Shown: positions 31,557 to 44,004, counted from the first letter of the stretch. The stretch is 64,000 nt of DNA from Streptomyces sp. NRRL F-5727 (GCF_000719555.1 NZ_JOGX01000018.1:39019-103018); one strand, 5' to 3'. A program made the numbers and translations. Notes: generated by a model not told the origin, from the sequence alone.

Positions 31557-32579
31557 ATGACGATCACCGCCCCGACCGCCGCCGGCGCCAGGGCACCCGC
31601 CCTGCCCCCGGCCCGAGGGGAGCTCTCCGCCGCCGTGATCGCCCGCCTCGGCGGCCGGTCCGGTGCGCTGCCCGGCCCCGCCGCCGTCCTGGCCGCCGAC
31701 CCCTTCGGCGACGACGTCCAGCTGGCGCTCCACCTGGGCTACGAGCTCCACTACCGCGGCTTCGCGGACGTGCCCGACGCCGCAGAGTGGGACCTCGGGC
31801 TGCTGCGCCTGCGCGCCCTCCTGGAAGGCCGCTTCGAGTCGGCGCTGCGGGAGGCGTGCCCCGGCACCGTGACGCCCGCCGAGGTCTTCGACGGCCTGCT
31901 GACCGAACCGCCCGACGGCCGGGGCGCCTCCCGCCATCTGCTGCGCCACGGCACGTACGAGCTGCTGCGGGAGTACGCGGTGCTGCGCTCCGTGCACCAG
32001 CTGCGGGAGTCCGACCCGCACGCCTGGGTGCTGCCCCGGCTGCGGGGACGAGCCAAGGCGGGCATGGCGTCCATCCTGTACGACGAGTTCGGCTGCGGCC
32101 GGGAGGAGCGCGTGCACGCACGGCTGTACGCCGACCTGATGCGCGCCCTGGACCTCGTCCCGGACTACGGCCACTACCTGCCGTCCGTCGGGGCGCCCGC
32201 CCTCGCCGCCGGCAACGTGATGTCGCTGTTCGGGCTCCACCGGGCCCACCGGGGCGCCCTCATCGGTCACTTCGCCGTCCTGGAGATCACCTCCCCGCCC
32301 GCCGCGTCCTGGCTCGCCGCCGCCCTGCGGCGGTGCGGGGCCGGCGAGGACGCGGCCCGCTTCTACGACGAGCACGTGGAGGCCGACGCCGTCCACGAGC
32401 AGCTGGTCCGGCGCGAGGTCGTCGGCGGCCTGCTCGACGAGGAACCCGGCCTCGCCGCCGACGTCGCCTTCGGCGCGCGGGCCACCGTCTTCGTGGAGGA
32501 CGCCCTCGGCCGGGCCGTCACGGACGCCTGGCGGTCCGGCGCCAGCGCCCTGCGGGCCCCCATCGAGGAGGAGACATGA
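31557..32579 (+). CDS. Haem-oxygenase-like diiron (HDO) protein
   Basis: 340 residues, alpha-helical. It belongs to the iron-containing redox enzyme family of the haem-oxygenase-like fold. Typical ligand positions appear as E in LLEGRFESAL, E/H in RHLLRHGTYELLREYAVLRS, a D/E segment ASILYDEFGCGREERVHARL and H/E in DEHVEADAVHEQLVRREVV. HDO enzymes use two irons and O2 to oxidise amines, fatty acids or amino acids (as in AurF-unlike SznF, BesC or UndA). A CDGSH protein immediately upstream may be its electron donor. The stop overlaps the next start (ATGA). The substrate is unknown and worth testing. Confidence 0.82.
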   Translation: MTITAPTAAGARAPALPPARGELSAAVIARLGGRSGALPGPAAVLAADPFGDDVQLALHLGYELHYRGFADVPDAAEWDLGLLRLRALLEGRFESALREACPGTVTPAEVFDGLLTEPPDGRGASRHLLRHGTYELLREYAVLRSVHQLRESDPHAWVLPRLRGRAKAGMASILYDEFGCGREERVHARLYADLMRALDLVPDYGHYLPSVGAPALAAGNVMSLFGLHRAHRGALIGHFAVLEITSPPAASWLAAALRRCGAGEDAARFYDEHVEADAVHEQLVRREVVGGLLDEEPGLAADVAFGARATVFVEDALGRAVTDAWRSGASALRAPIEEET

Positions 32580-33238
32580 ACCTCATGGCACACGCCACCC
32601 GCACCGGAGACGACTCCGGGGGCGGCGGCCGGGTCGCGGACGCGCTGCCGCCCGACCACACCCAGGCCATCCTGGAGGTCACCAAGGAGGTCGGCGCCGT
32701 CCTCAAGGGCTCCGGCTGCCCCTTCGCCCTCGTCGGCAGCGTCGCCGCCTACGCGTACGGCATCCCGGTCCGGCTCCAGCACGACGCCGACTTCGCGCTG
32801 CGCGCGGAGGACTCCGAGACCGTCGTCAAGCTGCTGCGCCAGCGCGGCATCCGGATCGTCGACCCGCCGGAGGACTGGCTGGTCAAGGCCCGCAGCGGCG
32901 GCGAGCAGATCGACCTGATCTTCTCCCTCGCCGGCCGGGCCGTCACCAGGGAACTCCTCGACCGGGCCTGGACCCTCCCCGTCGACTCCGTCCACCTGCC
33001 GGTGATCGACCCCACCGACCTGATGATCTGCCGTCTCGCGGCGCTCTCCGAACACCACTGCGACTACGGGGCGCTGCTGCCGGTCGCCCGCGGACTGCGC
33101 GAACGCGTCGACTGGGACCGGGTCCGCGAGGAGACCCGCGAGCACCCCATGGCGGTGGCCTTCCTCTACCTCCTCGGCCTCCTCGGCGTCCTGCCGCGGA
33201 CCGAACCCACGCGAGAGGAGGCGGACCGCCGTGACTGA
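32576..33238 (+). CDS. Nucleotidyltransferase-fold protein
   Basis: 220 residues from the ATG overlapping the HDO stop. The segment PFALVGSVAAYAYGIPVRLQ followed by HDADFAL resembles the GS...DxD core of the pol-beta nucleotidyltransferase superfamily, as in MNT/AbiEii-like proteins. RSGGEQIDLIFSLAGRAVTR supplies the third strand carrying Asp, and the C-terminal helices include LMICRLAALSEHHCDYGALL. Without a partner antitoxin it is unlikely to be a toxin system; a small-molecule transferase or nucleotide-binding role is possible. It overlaps the BON gene by 8 bases. Confidence 0.72.
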   Translation: MNLMAHATRTGDDSGGGGRVADALPPDHTQAILEVTKEVGAVLKGSGCPFALVGSVAAYAYGIPVRLQHDADFALRAEDSETVVKLLRQRGIRIVDPPEDWLVKARSGGEQIDLIFSLAGRAVTRELLDRAWTLPVDSVHLPVIDPTDLMICRLAALSEHHCDYGALLPVARGLRERVDWDRVREETREHPMAVAFLYLLGLLGVLPRTEPTREEADRRD

Positions 33239-33521
33239 CCGACCGGAGCACCGCGCGCCCGCCCCGCCGCCGGAACCGGTCGTCGACGAGTACCGCCTCG
33301 CCCTGCTGCAACAGCGGCTCGCCACGGACGGCCAGGCCGAGCTCGGCGTCCGGGTGGAGTGGCGCGGCGGCGCCGTCCTGCTCACCGGGACCGTGACCGA
33401 CCCCGTCCGGCGGGAGGAGATCCTGGACCTCGCCCGCGACACGCTCGGCGGCGTCCCCGTCCGGGCGGAGCTCGCCGTCGCCGGCCACGCCGCCCCGGAC
33501 CACGGGGAGGAACTGCCATGA
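33231..33521 (+). CDS. BON-domain protein
   Basis: 96 residues from the GTG at 33231. Residues 22-85 form a BON-like alpha/beta module: ALLQQRLATDGQAELGVRVE, WRGGAVLLTGTVTDPVRREE and the strand VPVRAELAVAG. BON domains bind phospholipid or other ligands, often in stress proteins. No signal peptide is seen, so it is probably cytosolic. It overlaps genes on both sides (8 bases with the nucleotidyltransferase gene, ATGA with the phosphoesterase gene), implying co-translation. Confidence 0.78.
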   Translation: MTDRPEHRAPAPPPEPVVDEYRLALLQQRLATDGQAELGVRVEWRGGAVLLTGTVTDPVRREEILDLARDTLGGVPVRAELAVAGHAAPDHGEELP

Positions 33522-34360
33522 CCCTCCTCGAACCGGACCCGACCGACCGGCCCTCCGCCGTCCGCGTGGCCGCCGTGGGCGACATCCACCTCGGCGAGGA
33601 CTGCGCGGGCCTGCTCCGCCCCGCCTTCGACGCCCTCCCCGACTGCGCCGACCTGCTGCTGCTCGCCGGCGACCTGACCCGGCACGGCTACGTGGCCGAG
33701 GCCGAGGTGGTGGCCGGCGAGGTCGCCTCCCTCGGCATCCCCGTCGTCGCCGTCCTCGGCAACCACGACCACCACGCGGACCAGGCGGACGGGGTCACCC
33801 GGGCGCTCCGCGACGTCGGCGTCCACGTCCTGGAGGGCGACAGCACCGTCCTGCCCGTGGCCGGCCACAAGGTCGGCGTCGCCGGCGTGAAGGGCTTCTG
33901 CGGCGGGTTCGTCGGGCGCAGCGCGGGCGAGTTCGGCGAGCCCGAGATGAAGGCGTTCGTCCGGACGACCCGGCGCAGCGCCGAACGGCTGGCCCGCGCC
34001 CTCGCCGAACTGAACGAGCACGGCTGCGCCGTCCGCATCGCGCTCACGCACTTCTCGCCGGTCCCCGACACCCTCGCCGGCGAGCCGCCCGAGATCTACC
34101 CCTTCCTCGGCAGCTACCTGCTCGCCGAGGCCATCGACGCGCAGGGCGCCGACCTCGCCGTCCACGGCCACGCCCACCTCGGCACCGAGCACGGCATGAC
34201 GGCCGGCGGAATCCGCGTCCGGAACGTCGCGCAGCCCGTGATCGACCACGCCTTCGCCCTCTACCGCCTCCCCCTCGACGGCCGTGGGCAGGACGCGTCC
34301 ACGACGTCCGCGGCCCGGGCCGCCGCCAGGCCCCTCCCGGCCCGGTACGACAACCGCTGA
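33518..34360 (+). CDS. Calcineurin-like metallophosphoesterase
   Basis: 280 residues from the ATG overlapping the BON stop. Motifs: AAVGDIHLGED (GDxH), LLLLAGDLTRHG (GDxx), VVAVLGNHDHHADQ (GNHD), ALTHFSPVPDTLAGE (H in motif 4) and DLAVHGHAHLGTEHG (GHxH), so the two-metal site is complete. It hydrolyses a phosphomonoester or phosphodiester, substrate unknown. The C-terminal 30 residues are Ala/Arg-rich and disordered. It ends the overlapping set that began with the HDO gene and faces the convergent membrane-protein gene 16 bp away. Confidence 0.87.
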   Translation: MTLLEPDPTDRPSAVRVAAVGDIHLGEDCAGLLRPAFDALPDCADLLLLAGDLTRHGYVAEAEVVAGEVASLGIPVVAVLGNHDHHADQADGVTRALRDVGVHVLEGDSTVLPVAGHKVGVAGVKGFCGGFVGRSAGEFGEPEMKAFVRTTRRSAERLARALAELNEHGCAVRIALTHFSPVPDTLAGEPPEIYPFLGSYLLAEAIDAQGADLAVHGHAHLGTEHGMTAGGIRVRNVAQPVIDHAFALYRLPLDGRGQDASTTSAARAAARPLPARYDNR

Positions 34361-34376
34361 CGGGTCCGGCCCGGAG

Positions 34377-35090
34377 TCAGCCCTCGACGCCGGTCGACGT
34401 GTGCGCGGAGCCGACCGGCTTGGACTCCGGGGAACCGCGCTGGCGCAGGTAGACGGAGAGCACGGCCATCGCCGCGACGGCGAGGAGCTCCGACTGCCAG
34501 TTCTGCAGCGAGCGGCTCCAGAAGTCGGCCGAGACGAGGTACGCGCCCCAGTCGATCGGGGCCTGGAGCTGCCGCAGCCGTACGGCGTTGTACGCGGCGA
34601 CGCCGGCCACCGACTGGGCGAACCAGGACAGCAGGAAGAACCCGCCCATGACCAGGCCCAGGGAGCGCGCGTACAGGTGCTGCCGCCAGTCGCCCGTCCC
34701 CGCCCAGCGCGGCGAGTCGGACCGCGCGTGCGGGCCCATCCGCTGGTCCCGCTCGCTCTCCGTGCCCACCCGGTCGGGGGGCTTCGACTCCGGGGAGCCG
34801 CGCTGGAGGAGGTACACGGTCCCGTACACGTACAGGAAGAACTGGAGGAACTCGGACTGCCAGTTCTCGGTGACGTCCACGGCGAAGTCCGAGGAGGCCA
34901 GATACGCGCCGAAGCCGATCTGCTGGAGCCCCGCCACGGCCAGCTGCTCGTTGAACTCGGCGCGCCCGGCGACCGCCTGGGCGGCGAGGACGACGAAGAA
35001 GGCCGCGCCGAAGACGAGGGTGAGGCTGTTGGACCGCCAGAAGCCGAGGGACGCGGCGCGGTCCCCGCCGCCCTCGCTCCCGGGCGTCAC
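34377..35090 (-). CDS. DUF6766-like membrane protein with internal duplication
   Basis: 237 residues from the GTG at 35090, which overlaps the stop of the 27-aa frame (GTGA). Two copies of a roughly 100-residue unit are visible: each has a hydrophobic segment (FFVVLAAQAVAG / FFLLSWFAQSVAG), FNEQLAVAG...GAYLASSDF versus YNAVRLRQL...GAYLVSADF, NWQSEFLQFF versus NWQSELLAVA, and the same end QRGSPESKP. Each unit should cross the membrane about twice. Function unknown; similar proteins are abundant in Streptomyces stress loci. Confidence 0.82.
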   Translation of the reverse strand: MTPGSEGGGDRAASLGFWRSNSLTLVFGAAFFVVLAAQAVAGRAEFNEQLAVAGLQQIGFGAYLASSDFAVDVTENWQSEFLQFFLYVYGTVYLLQRGSPESKPPDRVGTESERDQRMGPHARSDSPRWAGTGDWRQHLYARSLGLVMGGFFLLSWFAQSVAGVAAYNAVRLRQLQAPIDWGAYLVSADFWSRSLQNWQSELLAVAAMAVLSVYLRQRGSPESKPVGSAHTSTGVEG

Positions 35091-35170
35091 CGGTGCATCG
35101 CCCCGATCAGCGTGAAGTAGGCGAGACCGCCCAGGACCGTCACGACACAGCCGAGGAACACGACCCTCAT
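35087..35170 (-). CDS. 27-aa small membrane protein
   Basis: MRVVFLGCVVTVLGGLAYFT followed by LIGAMHR: a single hydrophobic helix with a basic end, preceded by GGGAGG 9 bases upstream of the ATG at 35170. Its stop overlaps the next start (GTGA). Peptides of this length and pattern often precede the DUF6766-type membrane gene in Streptomyces, as I recall. Function unknown; it may be a subunit or assembly factor of the neighbour. Confidence 0.6.
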   Translation of the reverse strand: MRVVFLGCVVTVLGGLAYFTLIGAMHR

Positions 35171-35175
35171 GCCCG

Positions 35176-35598
35176 TCAGCCTCCCTTCACCGCGCAGCGG
35201 TACGGTTCGTCCTCCGTGGCCTGTTCCTCGCACCCGGCGGCCGTCACCAGCCAGCCCGCGTCGAACTGGGACAGGAACAGCGTGTCGGCCGTCATCCGCA
35301 GCAGCGCCTCGCGTCCGTAGACGTCGACGCCGCGCGCGAGCCCGGCCGGCGGCAGCCCCGCCTCGCGCAGCCCGAGCGCACACGGCGTCCGCCCGTCCTC
35401 CTCGACCTGCTCGCGGGTCTCGGGGGCGAGCAGGGCGCACCCGGCCCGGTAGTCCCCGGCCGCCAGCGCGGCGGCGAACCGCCGCCCGGCCTCGGTGGCG
35501 CCGTCCTCGCGCGCCGCGGACGCCCCGCAGCCGCCCAGCAGCAGCACGGCCAGCAGCACGCCGGACGCGCGCGGCCCCGTCCTCGTCGTCCACCTCAT
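35176..35598 (-). CDS. Secreted lipoprotein
   Basis: 140 residues. N-terminus MRWTTRTGPRASGVLLAVLL then LGGCGASA: a lipobox with lipidated Cys24. The mature part has FAAALAAGDYRAGCALLAPE and TREQVEEDGRTPCALGLREA, a NTF2-like helix-turn pattern, then a short sheet (RMTADTLFLSQFDAGWLVTA) and four cysteines that probably pair. It is 5 bp upstream of the 27-aa frame and probably heads the same transcript. Function unknown. Confidence 0.78.
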   Translation of the reverse strand: MRWTTRTGPRASGVLLAVLLLGGCGASAAREDGATEAGRRFAAALAAGDYRAGCALLAPETREQVEEDGRTPCALGLREAGLPPAGLARGVDVYGREALLRMTADTLFLSQFDAGWLVTAAGCEEQATEDEPYRCAVKGG

Positions 35599-35710
35599 GC
35601 GGCCACCCTCATGGCCTCACCCTGCCCGCGCCGGACGTGCGGTCCCGAGACGCGGGGCCGCACGCCGCACCGGCTTCACCCGATCGCGCACCGCGCGGGG
35701 CGCGACCGGT

Positions 35711-35902
35711 TCAGTGGGCCGCCGCGCCGAACTCCGCGTGCTGGGCACGGAGCGCGAAATCGTTCTCGTCGGGCGGCGGCCGGCCCAGGACGTGGCGCCG
35801 CGCCAGCGATCTGGCCTCGCGCATCAGGGTCCTGAACTCCTCGTCCGTGAGCCCGGGCCGCGTCACCTCGGCGGCCGCCCCGCTCCGCAGACGTCCTCGC
35901 AT
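35711..35902 (-). CDS. Small hypothetical protein
   Basis: 63 residues from the ATG at 35902, chosen because a GGCGAGG site lies a few bases upstream; the in-frame start at 35941 would give a Pro/Arg-rich extension. Sequence features: EVTRPGLTDEEFRTLMREAR, a helix-forming SLARRHVLGRPPPDENDFAL, ending RAQHAEFGAAAH. The middle resembles short regulatory or linker peptides with one helix. Function unknown. It is 113 bp upstream of the lipoprotein gene on the same strand. Confidence 0.55.
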   Translation of the reverse strand: MRGRLRSGAAAEVTRPGLTDEEFRTLMREARSLARRHVLGRPPPDENDFALRAQHAEFGAAAH

Positions 35903-36037
35903 CGTCCTCGCCGCCTTCGGTCGTGGTGGTCGTTTCTGCACCGCGTCTACCCGGTGCGCCGCCCGTCAGCCGTCCCCGGGGCCCCGGACCGCGGGCCGTA
36001 GGCTGGCGTCCGTACGCACGAACGACGGGAGGTCCGG

Positions 36038-36718
36038 ATGACCGGGACGGCGACCGGGGAGACCCGGGACGAGGTGCTGGCCGAGCTGGCGGCGCTGGAG
36101 GACCCGCGGGTGCGCGCGGTGAACGAACGGCACGGCGACGACCACGGGGTGAACCTCTCCCGGCTGCGCGCGGTCGCGAAGCGGCTCGGAACCCGGCACG
36201 AGCTGGCCCGGGAGCTCTGGGCGACCGGCGACACCGCCGCCCGGCTCCTCGCCGTGCTGATCTGCCGCCCCCGGTCCTTCGACCGCGCCGCACTCGACGC
36301 CATGCTCCGCGAGGCCCGCGCCCCCAAGGTGCACGACTGGCTCGTCGGCTACGTGGTCAAGAAGAGCCCGCACGCCGAGGAGCTGCGCCGCGCCTGGCTC
36401 ACGGACCCGGACCCCGTCGTCGCGAGCGCCGGCTGGGCCCTCACCACCGACCGGGTCGCGAAGCGCCCCGACGGCCTCGATCTCGACGGCCTCCTCGACA
36501 CCGTCGAGGCGGAGATGAAGGACGCCCCCGACCGGCTCCAGTGGGCGATGAACCACTGCCTCGCCCAGATCGGCATCGAACACCCCGCCCACCGCGCCCG
36601 GGCCCTCGCCGTCGGCGAACGCCTGGAGGTGCTGAAGGACTACCCCACCTCCCCGGGCTGCACCTCCCCGTACGCCCCGGTCTGGATCGCCGAGATGGTC
36701 CGGCGGCGCGAAGCCTAG
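36038..36718 (+). CDS. AlkD-like DNA alkylation repair protein
   Basis: 226 residues, all-alpha HEAT-like repeat protein. RAVNERHGDDHGVNLSRLRA, LGTRHELARELWATGDTAAR, LVGYVVKKSPHAEELRRAWL and WAMNHCLAQIGIEHPAHRAR follow the pattern of the AlkC/AlkD superfamily, which recognises alkylated bases without flipping them. The catalytic Asp and aromatic residues of AlkD cannot be placed with certainty, so activity is inferred from fold only. A perfect hairpin separates it from the convergent subtilase gene. Confidence 0.8.
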   Translation: MTGTATGETRDEVLAELAALEDPRVRAVNERHGDDHGVNLSRLRAVAKRLGTRHELARELWATGDTAARLLAVLICRPRSFDRAALDAMLREARAPKVHDWLVGYVVKKSPHAEELRRAWLTDPDPVVASAGWALTTDRVAKRPDGLDLDGLLDTVEAEMKDAPDRLQWAMNHCLAQIGIEHPAHRARALAVGERLEVLKDYPTSPGCTSPYAPVWIAEMVRRREA

Positions 36719-36736
36719 CCGCACGCCGGACCCGAA

Positions 36737-36767
36737 CCGGCGTCACCACCACCGGTGGTGACGCCGG
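36737..36767. terminator. Perfect 14-bp hairpin, bidirectional
   Basis: Arms 36737-36750 and 36754-36767 are exact complements with a 3-base loop. It lies between the AlkD-like gene stop (36718) and the subtilase stop (36778), so it ends both transcripts. Confidence 0.8.
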
Positions 36768-36777
36768 GTCAGGTGTG

Positions 36778-40179
<3,402 letters not shown>

Positions 40180-40637
40180 GTCTCCCCCAGGAGCTTCGGA
40201 GTGGAGCGGAGTGGTCGAATTCCGGCCGGTGGCGCGAGCGGCGCCCGGCGGCCGGTCAGCGCAGTATGTGAGGTCAGCGAGGTGTGATCAACGGCGGTGG
40301 GAGCGCGGCGGGTTGGAGCGTATGTGTTCCGGCCACGCGGGAGGGCGCGCGTGCGATGGGGTGACGACGGGGGTGTGACGAGCGTGTGACACCCCTGCGA
40401 TGGCTGTGCGACCGCGGTGCCCGGCGGCACCCCCGAACCCCAGGTGCCGCCCGCTTTCCGGGCGTCGGCGCCGCCCTGATCGGAGCGCCGGTCTCCGATT
40501 GGCCGTATCCGGGCCGCGGCAGGCTGGTCCCGTCCTGGCCGTTGACGTTGCCGCGTTCCGGCCGCCAGGATGTCCACCGCCCCCGCTTGGGAGCGCTCCC
40601 ATGAACTGCTCCGTCACCCCCATCGAGGAGCCCGGAC
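40180..40637. promoter_or_regulatory. Divergent promoter region of subtilase and GH9 cellulase
   Basis: 458 bp with no convincing gene. It contains the CebR-type box (40588-40601) close to the cellulase start, and near the middle a GTGTGAC direct repeat pair (about 40372-40390) inside a weak dyad. I cannot place -35/-10 elements reliably. Confidence 0.45.
40588..40601 (+). promoter_or_regulatory. CebR operator upstream of the GH9 cellulase gene
   Basis: TGGGAGCGCTCCCA, a perfect 14-bp palindrome equal to the Streptomyces CebR box, lies 36 bp before the GTG start at 40638. It places this gene under cellobiose/cellooligosaccharide control by the LacI-type repressor encoded at 59952. Confidence 0.9.
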
Positions 40638-42878
40638 GTGAACCGACGCAGAACCGCCCTGCTGTCCCTGACGGCCCTGCTGGCGGCGGGCCTGACCACC
40701 CTGCCCGCCGCGCCGGCGGGGGCCGACGAGACCGAACGGATCAGGAACGGCGGCTTCGACGCGGGCGCCGACTCCTGGTGGACCAGCGGCGTCACCGCCG
40801 GGACGGACGGCGGCGCGCTCTGCGCCGACGTGCCCGGCGGCACCGTGAACCGCTGGGACGCGGGGGTCGGCCAGAACGACCTGACGCTCACCAAGGGGGA
40901 GTCGTACCGCGTCTCCTTCCACGCGACCGGCACCCCCGCCGGCCACTCCGTCCGCGCGGTCGTCGGCCTCCAGGTCGCCCCCTACGACGCCTACTACGAG
41001 GTCGTCCCGCAGCTCAGCGTCTCCGGCGACACCTACACGTACACCTTCGCCTCCCCGGTGGACACCACCCAGGGGCAGGTCGCCTTCCAGCTCGGCGGCT
41101 CCGCCGAACCCTGGCGGTTCTGTCTCGACGACGTCTCCCTGCTCGGAGGGGTGCCGCCGGAGGTGTACGAACCCGACACCGGCCCCCGCGTCCGCGTCAA
41201 CCAGGTCGCCTACCTGCCCCGCGGACCCAAGAACGCCACCCTGGTCACCGAGGCGACCGAGCGGCTCCCCTGGCAGCTGAAGGACGCGCGCGGCAGGGTC
41301 GTCGCCCGCGGCAGGACCGTCCCGCGCGGCCTGGACCCCTCCTCCGGCCAGCGCGTCCACTCCATCGACTTCGGACAACACCGCAAGCCCGGACGGGGGT
41401 TCACGCTCGTCGCCGACGGCGAGACCAGCCACCCCTTCGACATCGGCGCCGACGCCTACGACCGACTCCGCCTGGACGCCGCGAAGTTCTACTACACCCA
41501 GCGCAGCGGCACCCCCGTCCGCGACGACCTGAGGCCCGGCTACGGCCGCGCCGCGGGCCACGTCGGCACCGCACCCAACCAGGGCGACGGCGACGTGCCC
41601 TGCCAGCCCGGTGTCTGCGACTACACCCTCGACGTCACCGGCGGCTGGTACGACGCCGGCGACCACGGCAAGTACGTCGTCAACGGCGGCATCTCCGTCT
41701 GGCAGCTGCTCTCCACCTACGAGCGCTCCCTGCACGCCCGCACCGGCCGCCCCGAGGCCCTCGGCGACGGCACCCTCGCCCTCCCCGAGAGCGGCAACGG
41801 CGTCCCCGACGTCCTCGACGAGGCCCGCTGGGAACTGGAGTTCCTGCTGAAGATGCAGGTCCCGGACGGCGAACCGCTCGCCGGCATGGCCCACCACAAG
41901 GTCCACGACGAGCAGTGGACCGGCCTGCCGCTGATGCCCGCCGACGACCCCCAGAAGCGGGAGCTGCACCCGCCGACCACCGCCGCCACCCTCAACCTCG
42001 CCGCGACCGCCGCCCAGGCCGCCCGCCTCTACGAGGAGCACGACCCCCGGTTCGCCGCCACCGCCCTCGCCGCCGCCCGCAAGGCGTGGGCCGCCGCCCT
42101 CGCCCACCCCGACGTCCTCGCCTCCGAGAGCGACGGCATCGGCGGCGGCGCCTACCCCGACCGGACCGTCACCGACGAGTTCTACTGGGCCGCCGCCGAG
42201 CTGTATCTCACCACCGGCGAGAAGCGGTTCCAGGACCACGTCCTCGCCTCCCCGGTCCACACCGCCGACGTCTTCGGACCCGTCGCCTTCGACTGGGCCG
42301 GCACCGCCGTCCCCGCCCGCCTCGACCTCGCCACCGTCCCCAGCCGCCTGCCCGGCCGCGACCGGGTCCGCCGCTCCGTCCGGGCCGGAGCCGACCACTA
42401 CCTCGCCACCCTCGAGGCGCACCCCTACGGCATGCCGTACGCCCCCGAGGGCCAGAGGTACGACTGGGGCTCCACCCACCAGATCCTCAACAACGCCGTC
42501 GTCCTCGCCACCGCCTACGACCTCACCGGCAGCGCGAAGTACCGCGACGGCGCCGTCCAGAGCATGGACTACGTCCTCGGCCGCAACGCCCTGAACCTCT
42601 CCTACGTCACCGGCTACGGCGAGGTCAGCGCCCAGAACCAGCACAGTCGCTGGTACGCCCACCAGCTCGACCCGAACCTCCCGCGCCCGCCCGCCGGTTC
42701 CCTCGCCGGCGGCCCCAACTCCAGCATCCAGGACCCCGTCGCCCAGGCGAAACTCAAGGGCTGCGTGGGCCAGTTCTGCTACGTCGACGACATCCAGTCC
42801 TGGTCCACCAACGAGCTGACCGTCAACTGGAACGCGGCCCTGACCTGGATGGCCTCCTTCACGGCCGACCAGGGCTGA
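40638..42878 (+). CDS. Secreted GH9 endoglucanase with CBM4-type module
   Basis: 746 residues from the GTG at 40638 (GAGGAG 7 bases before). A signal peptide (1-29, cleaved at AGA/DE) is followed by a CBM4_9-like module (about 32-175: [15 protein letters not shown] ... [11 protein letters not shown]), an Ig-like CelD_N domain (185-275: [20 protein letters not shown]) and the GH9 catalytic (alpha/alpha)6 barrel. Catalytic Asp pair is in [17 protein letters not shown], and the general acid Glu is likely in [14 protein letters not shown] near the end. It cuts beta-1,4-glucan outside the cell. The CebR box upstream links it to cellobiose uptake genes 14 kb away. Confidence 0.92.
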   Translation: MNRRRTALLSLTALLAAGLTTLPAAPAGADETERIRNGGFDAGADSWWTSGVTAGTDGGALCADVPGGTVNRWDAGVGQNDLTLTKGESYRVSFHATGTPAGHSVRAVVGLQVAPYDAYYEVVPQLSVSGDTYTYTFASPVDTTQGQVAFQLGGSAEPWRFCLDDVSLLGGVPPEVYEPDTGPRVRVNQVAYLPRGPKNATLVTEATERLPWQLKDARGRVVARGRTVPRGLDPSSGQRVHSIDFGQHRKPGRGFTLVADGETSHPFDIGADAYDRLRLDAAKFYYTQRSGTPVRDDLRPGYGRAAGHVGTAPNQGDGDVPCQPGVCDYTLDVTGGWYDAGDHGKYVVNGGISVWQLLSTYERSLHARTGRPEALGDGTLALPESGNGVPDVLDEARWELEFLLKMQVPDGEPLAGMAHHKVHDEQWTGLPLMPADDPQKRELHPPTTAATLNLAATAAQAARLYEEHDPRFAATALAAARKAWAAALAHPDVLASESDGIGGGAYPDRTVTDEFYWAAAELYLTTGEKRFQDHVLASPVHTADVFGPVAFDWAGTAVPARLDLATVPSRLPGRDRVRRSVRAGADHYLATLEAHPYGMPYAPEGQRYDWGSTHQILNNAVVLATAYDLTGSAKYRDGAVQSMDYVLGRNALNLSYVTGYGEVSAQNQHSRWYAHQLDPNLPRPPAGSLAGGPNSSIQDPVAQAKLKGCVGQFCYVDDIQSWSTNELTVNWNAALTWMASFTADQG

Positions 42879-42899
42879 CGGCGGCGGCCCGCGCCACCC

Positions 42900-42942
42900 G
42901 GGAGCGGTGAGTATCCGTACTCATGAGGAGTTCACCGCTCCC
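42900..42942. promoter_or_regulatory. Nested inverted repeats upstream of a membrane-protein gene
   Basis: An 11-bp stem (42900-42910 with 42932-42942, GGGAGCGGTGA) surrounds a second dyad GAGTA-TCCG-TACTC (42909-42922). It lies 22 bp after the GH9 stop and 16 bp before the ATG of the next gene, so it could be a terminator, an operator, or both. Confidence 0.5.
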
Positions 42943-42958
42943 CCCTAGGGTGACGGGC

Positions 42959-43987
42959 ATGTCCCCGAAGGATGAGAGGGCCGAGCAGGCCCGGCGGAAC
43001 GAGCGGACCACCGTCTTCGGCTGGCTGGGCGTGGGCCTGCTGGTCCTCGCCGGTGCGGCGGTCGCGTTCCTGGGTGTGTGGACCGTGGAGGCCGTGGCGC
43101 CGGTGGAGCGTCACCACGCCGTCATCATGCGGGTGGACGACGACCCGGGCGACCTGTCGGACGGGCACGAACGGTTCGACTACAGGCTGGAGGCCATGAC
43201 CACGGACGGCCGGGTCGTCGCCCTGGCCGGCGGCCAGGAGCGGGTGGACCACCTCTCCTACGGCGAGCCGGTGATCGTGACGCTCTCCCGCGCCACCGGC
43301 CGGCCCCTCTCCGTACGGCACGGGGACGGCGAGGTGGAGCTCCACCACCACCCGTGGGCCGTCCTCGCCGTGGTCCTCGCCGGCCTGTTCGCCGCCGTCG
43401 TGGCCTGGCGGGCACGCCCGCTCCTGCGGGCCGCGTCGGCGGTGCTGCCCTTCGCGCCGCGGCTCGTCACCGCGACGCTCGCCGCCGCCGCCCTGGTCCT
43501 GGCCGGCCACGCCCTGCTCGACCGCGAGACCCACGGGGACAGCCGGAACGTCGCCGACGGCATGGGCATCTACCGCGACGAGAAGGTCTTCCCGAAGCGG
43601 GTGGTCCCCACCGGCCGGGAGGCGAGGCTCGACGACCTCTTCGTCACCGCCCGGGGACCCGCCGCGGACGTCGTCCCGGCCACCGGCGACGCCACCCGGC
43701 TCCGGATCGTCGCCGTCCCCTTCGCCGGACGCAACCCGACCGCCGCCGACATCCCCTGGGTGCCGGTGAAGCTGATCGGGGAGGGACCGGGCGAGGCCCA
43801 GCTGCTCCGCGCCTCCCGGTGCGGCGGCGAACCCGGCGCGTCCGACGGCTCGTTCGCCCGCGGGGAGACCACGGGCCGCCTGTGCTTCGCCGTCGCGCAG
43901 CGCTTCGAACCCCGCTATCTCATCCTGACCCGCGGCGGCACCACCCTGGCGCTCGACGTCCGGGCGGGCGGCGACGCGGCGCGCTAG
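42959..43987 (+). CDS. DUF3592-like membrane protein
   Basis: 342 residues from the ATG at 42959. A cytoplasmic basic N-terminus is followed by a first membrane helix (WLGVGLLVLAGAAVAFLGVW), an extracellular beta-type domain with VERHHAVIMRVDDDPGDLSD, two more helices (WAVLAVVLAGLFAAVVAW and LVTATLAAAALVLAGHAL) and a C-terminal beta domain with cysteines in SRCGGEPGAS and RLCFAV. The pattern resembles DUF3592 membrane proteins. Function unknown. It sits in line with the cellulase gene but is separated from it by a nested dyad. Confidence 0.75.
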   Translation: MSPKDERAEQARRNERTTVFGWLGVGLLVLAGAAVAFLGVWTVEAVAPVERHHAVIMRVDDDPGDLSDGHERFDYRLEAMTTDGRVVALAGGQERVDHLSYGEPVIVTLSRATGRPLSVRHGDGEVELHHHPWAVLAVVLAGLFAAVVAWRARPLLRAASAVLPFAPRLVTATLAAAALVLAGHALLDRETHGDSRNVADGMGIYRDEKVFPKRVVPTGREARLDDLFVTARGPAADVVPATGDATRLRIVAVPFAGRNPTAADIPWVPVKLIGEGPGEAQLLRASRCGGEPGASDGSFARGETTGRLCFAVAQRFEPRYLILTRGGTTLALDVRAGGDAAR

Positions 43988-44004
43988 TCCGCCGAAGGCC
44001 GCCG

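Noticed and set aside
32576..33238. AbiEii/MNT toxin of a toxin-antitoxin pair
   Set aside because: No HEPN or AbiEi-like partner gene adjoins it; it is co-translated with enzyme genes instead.
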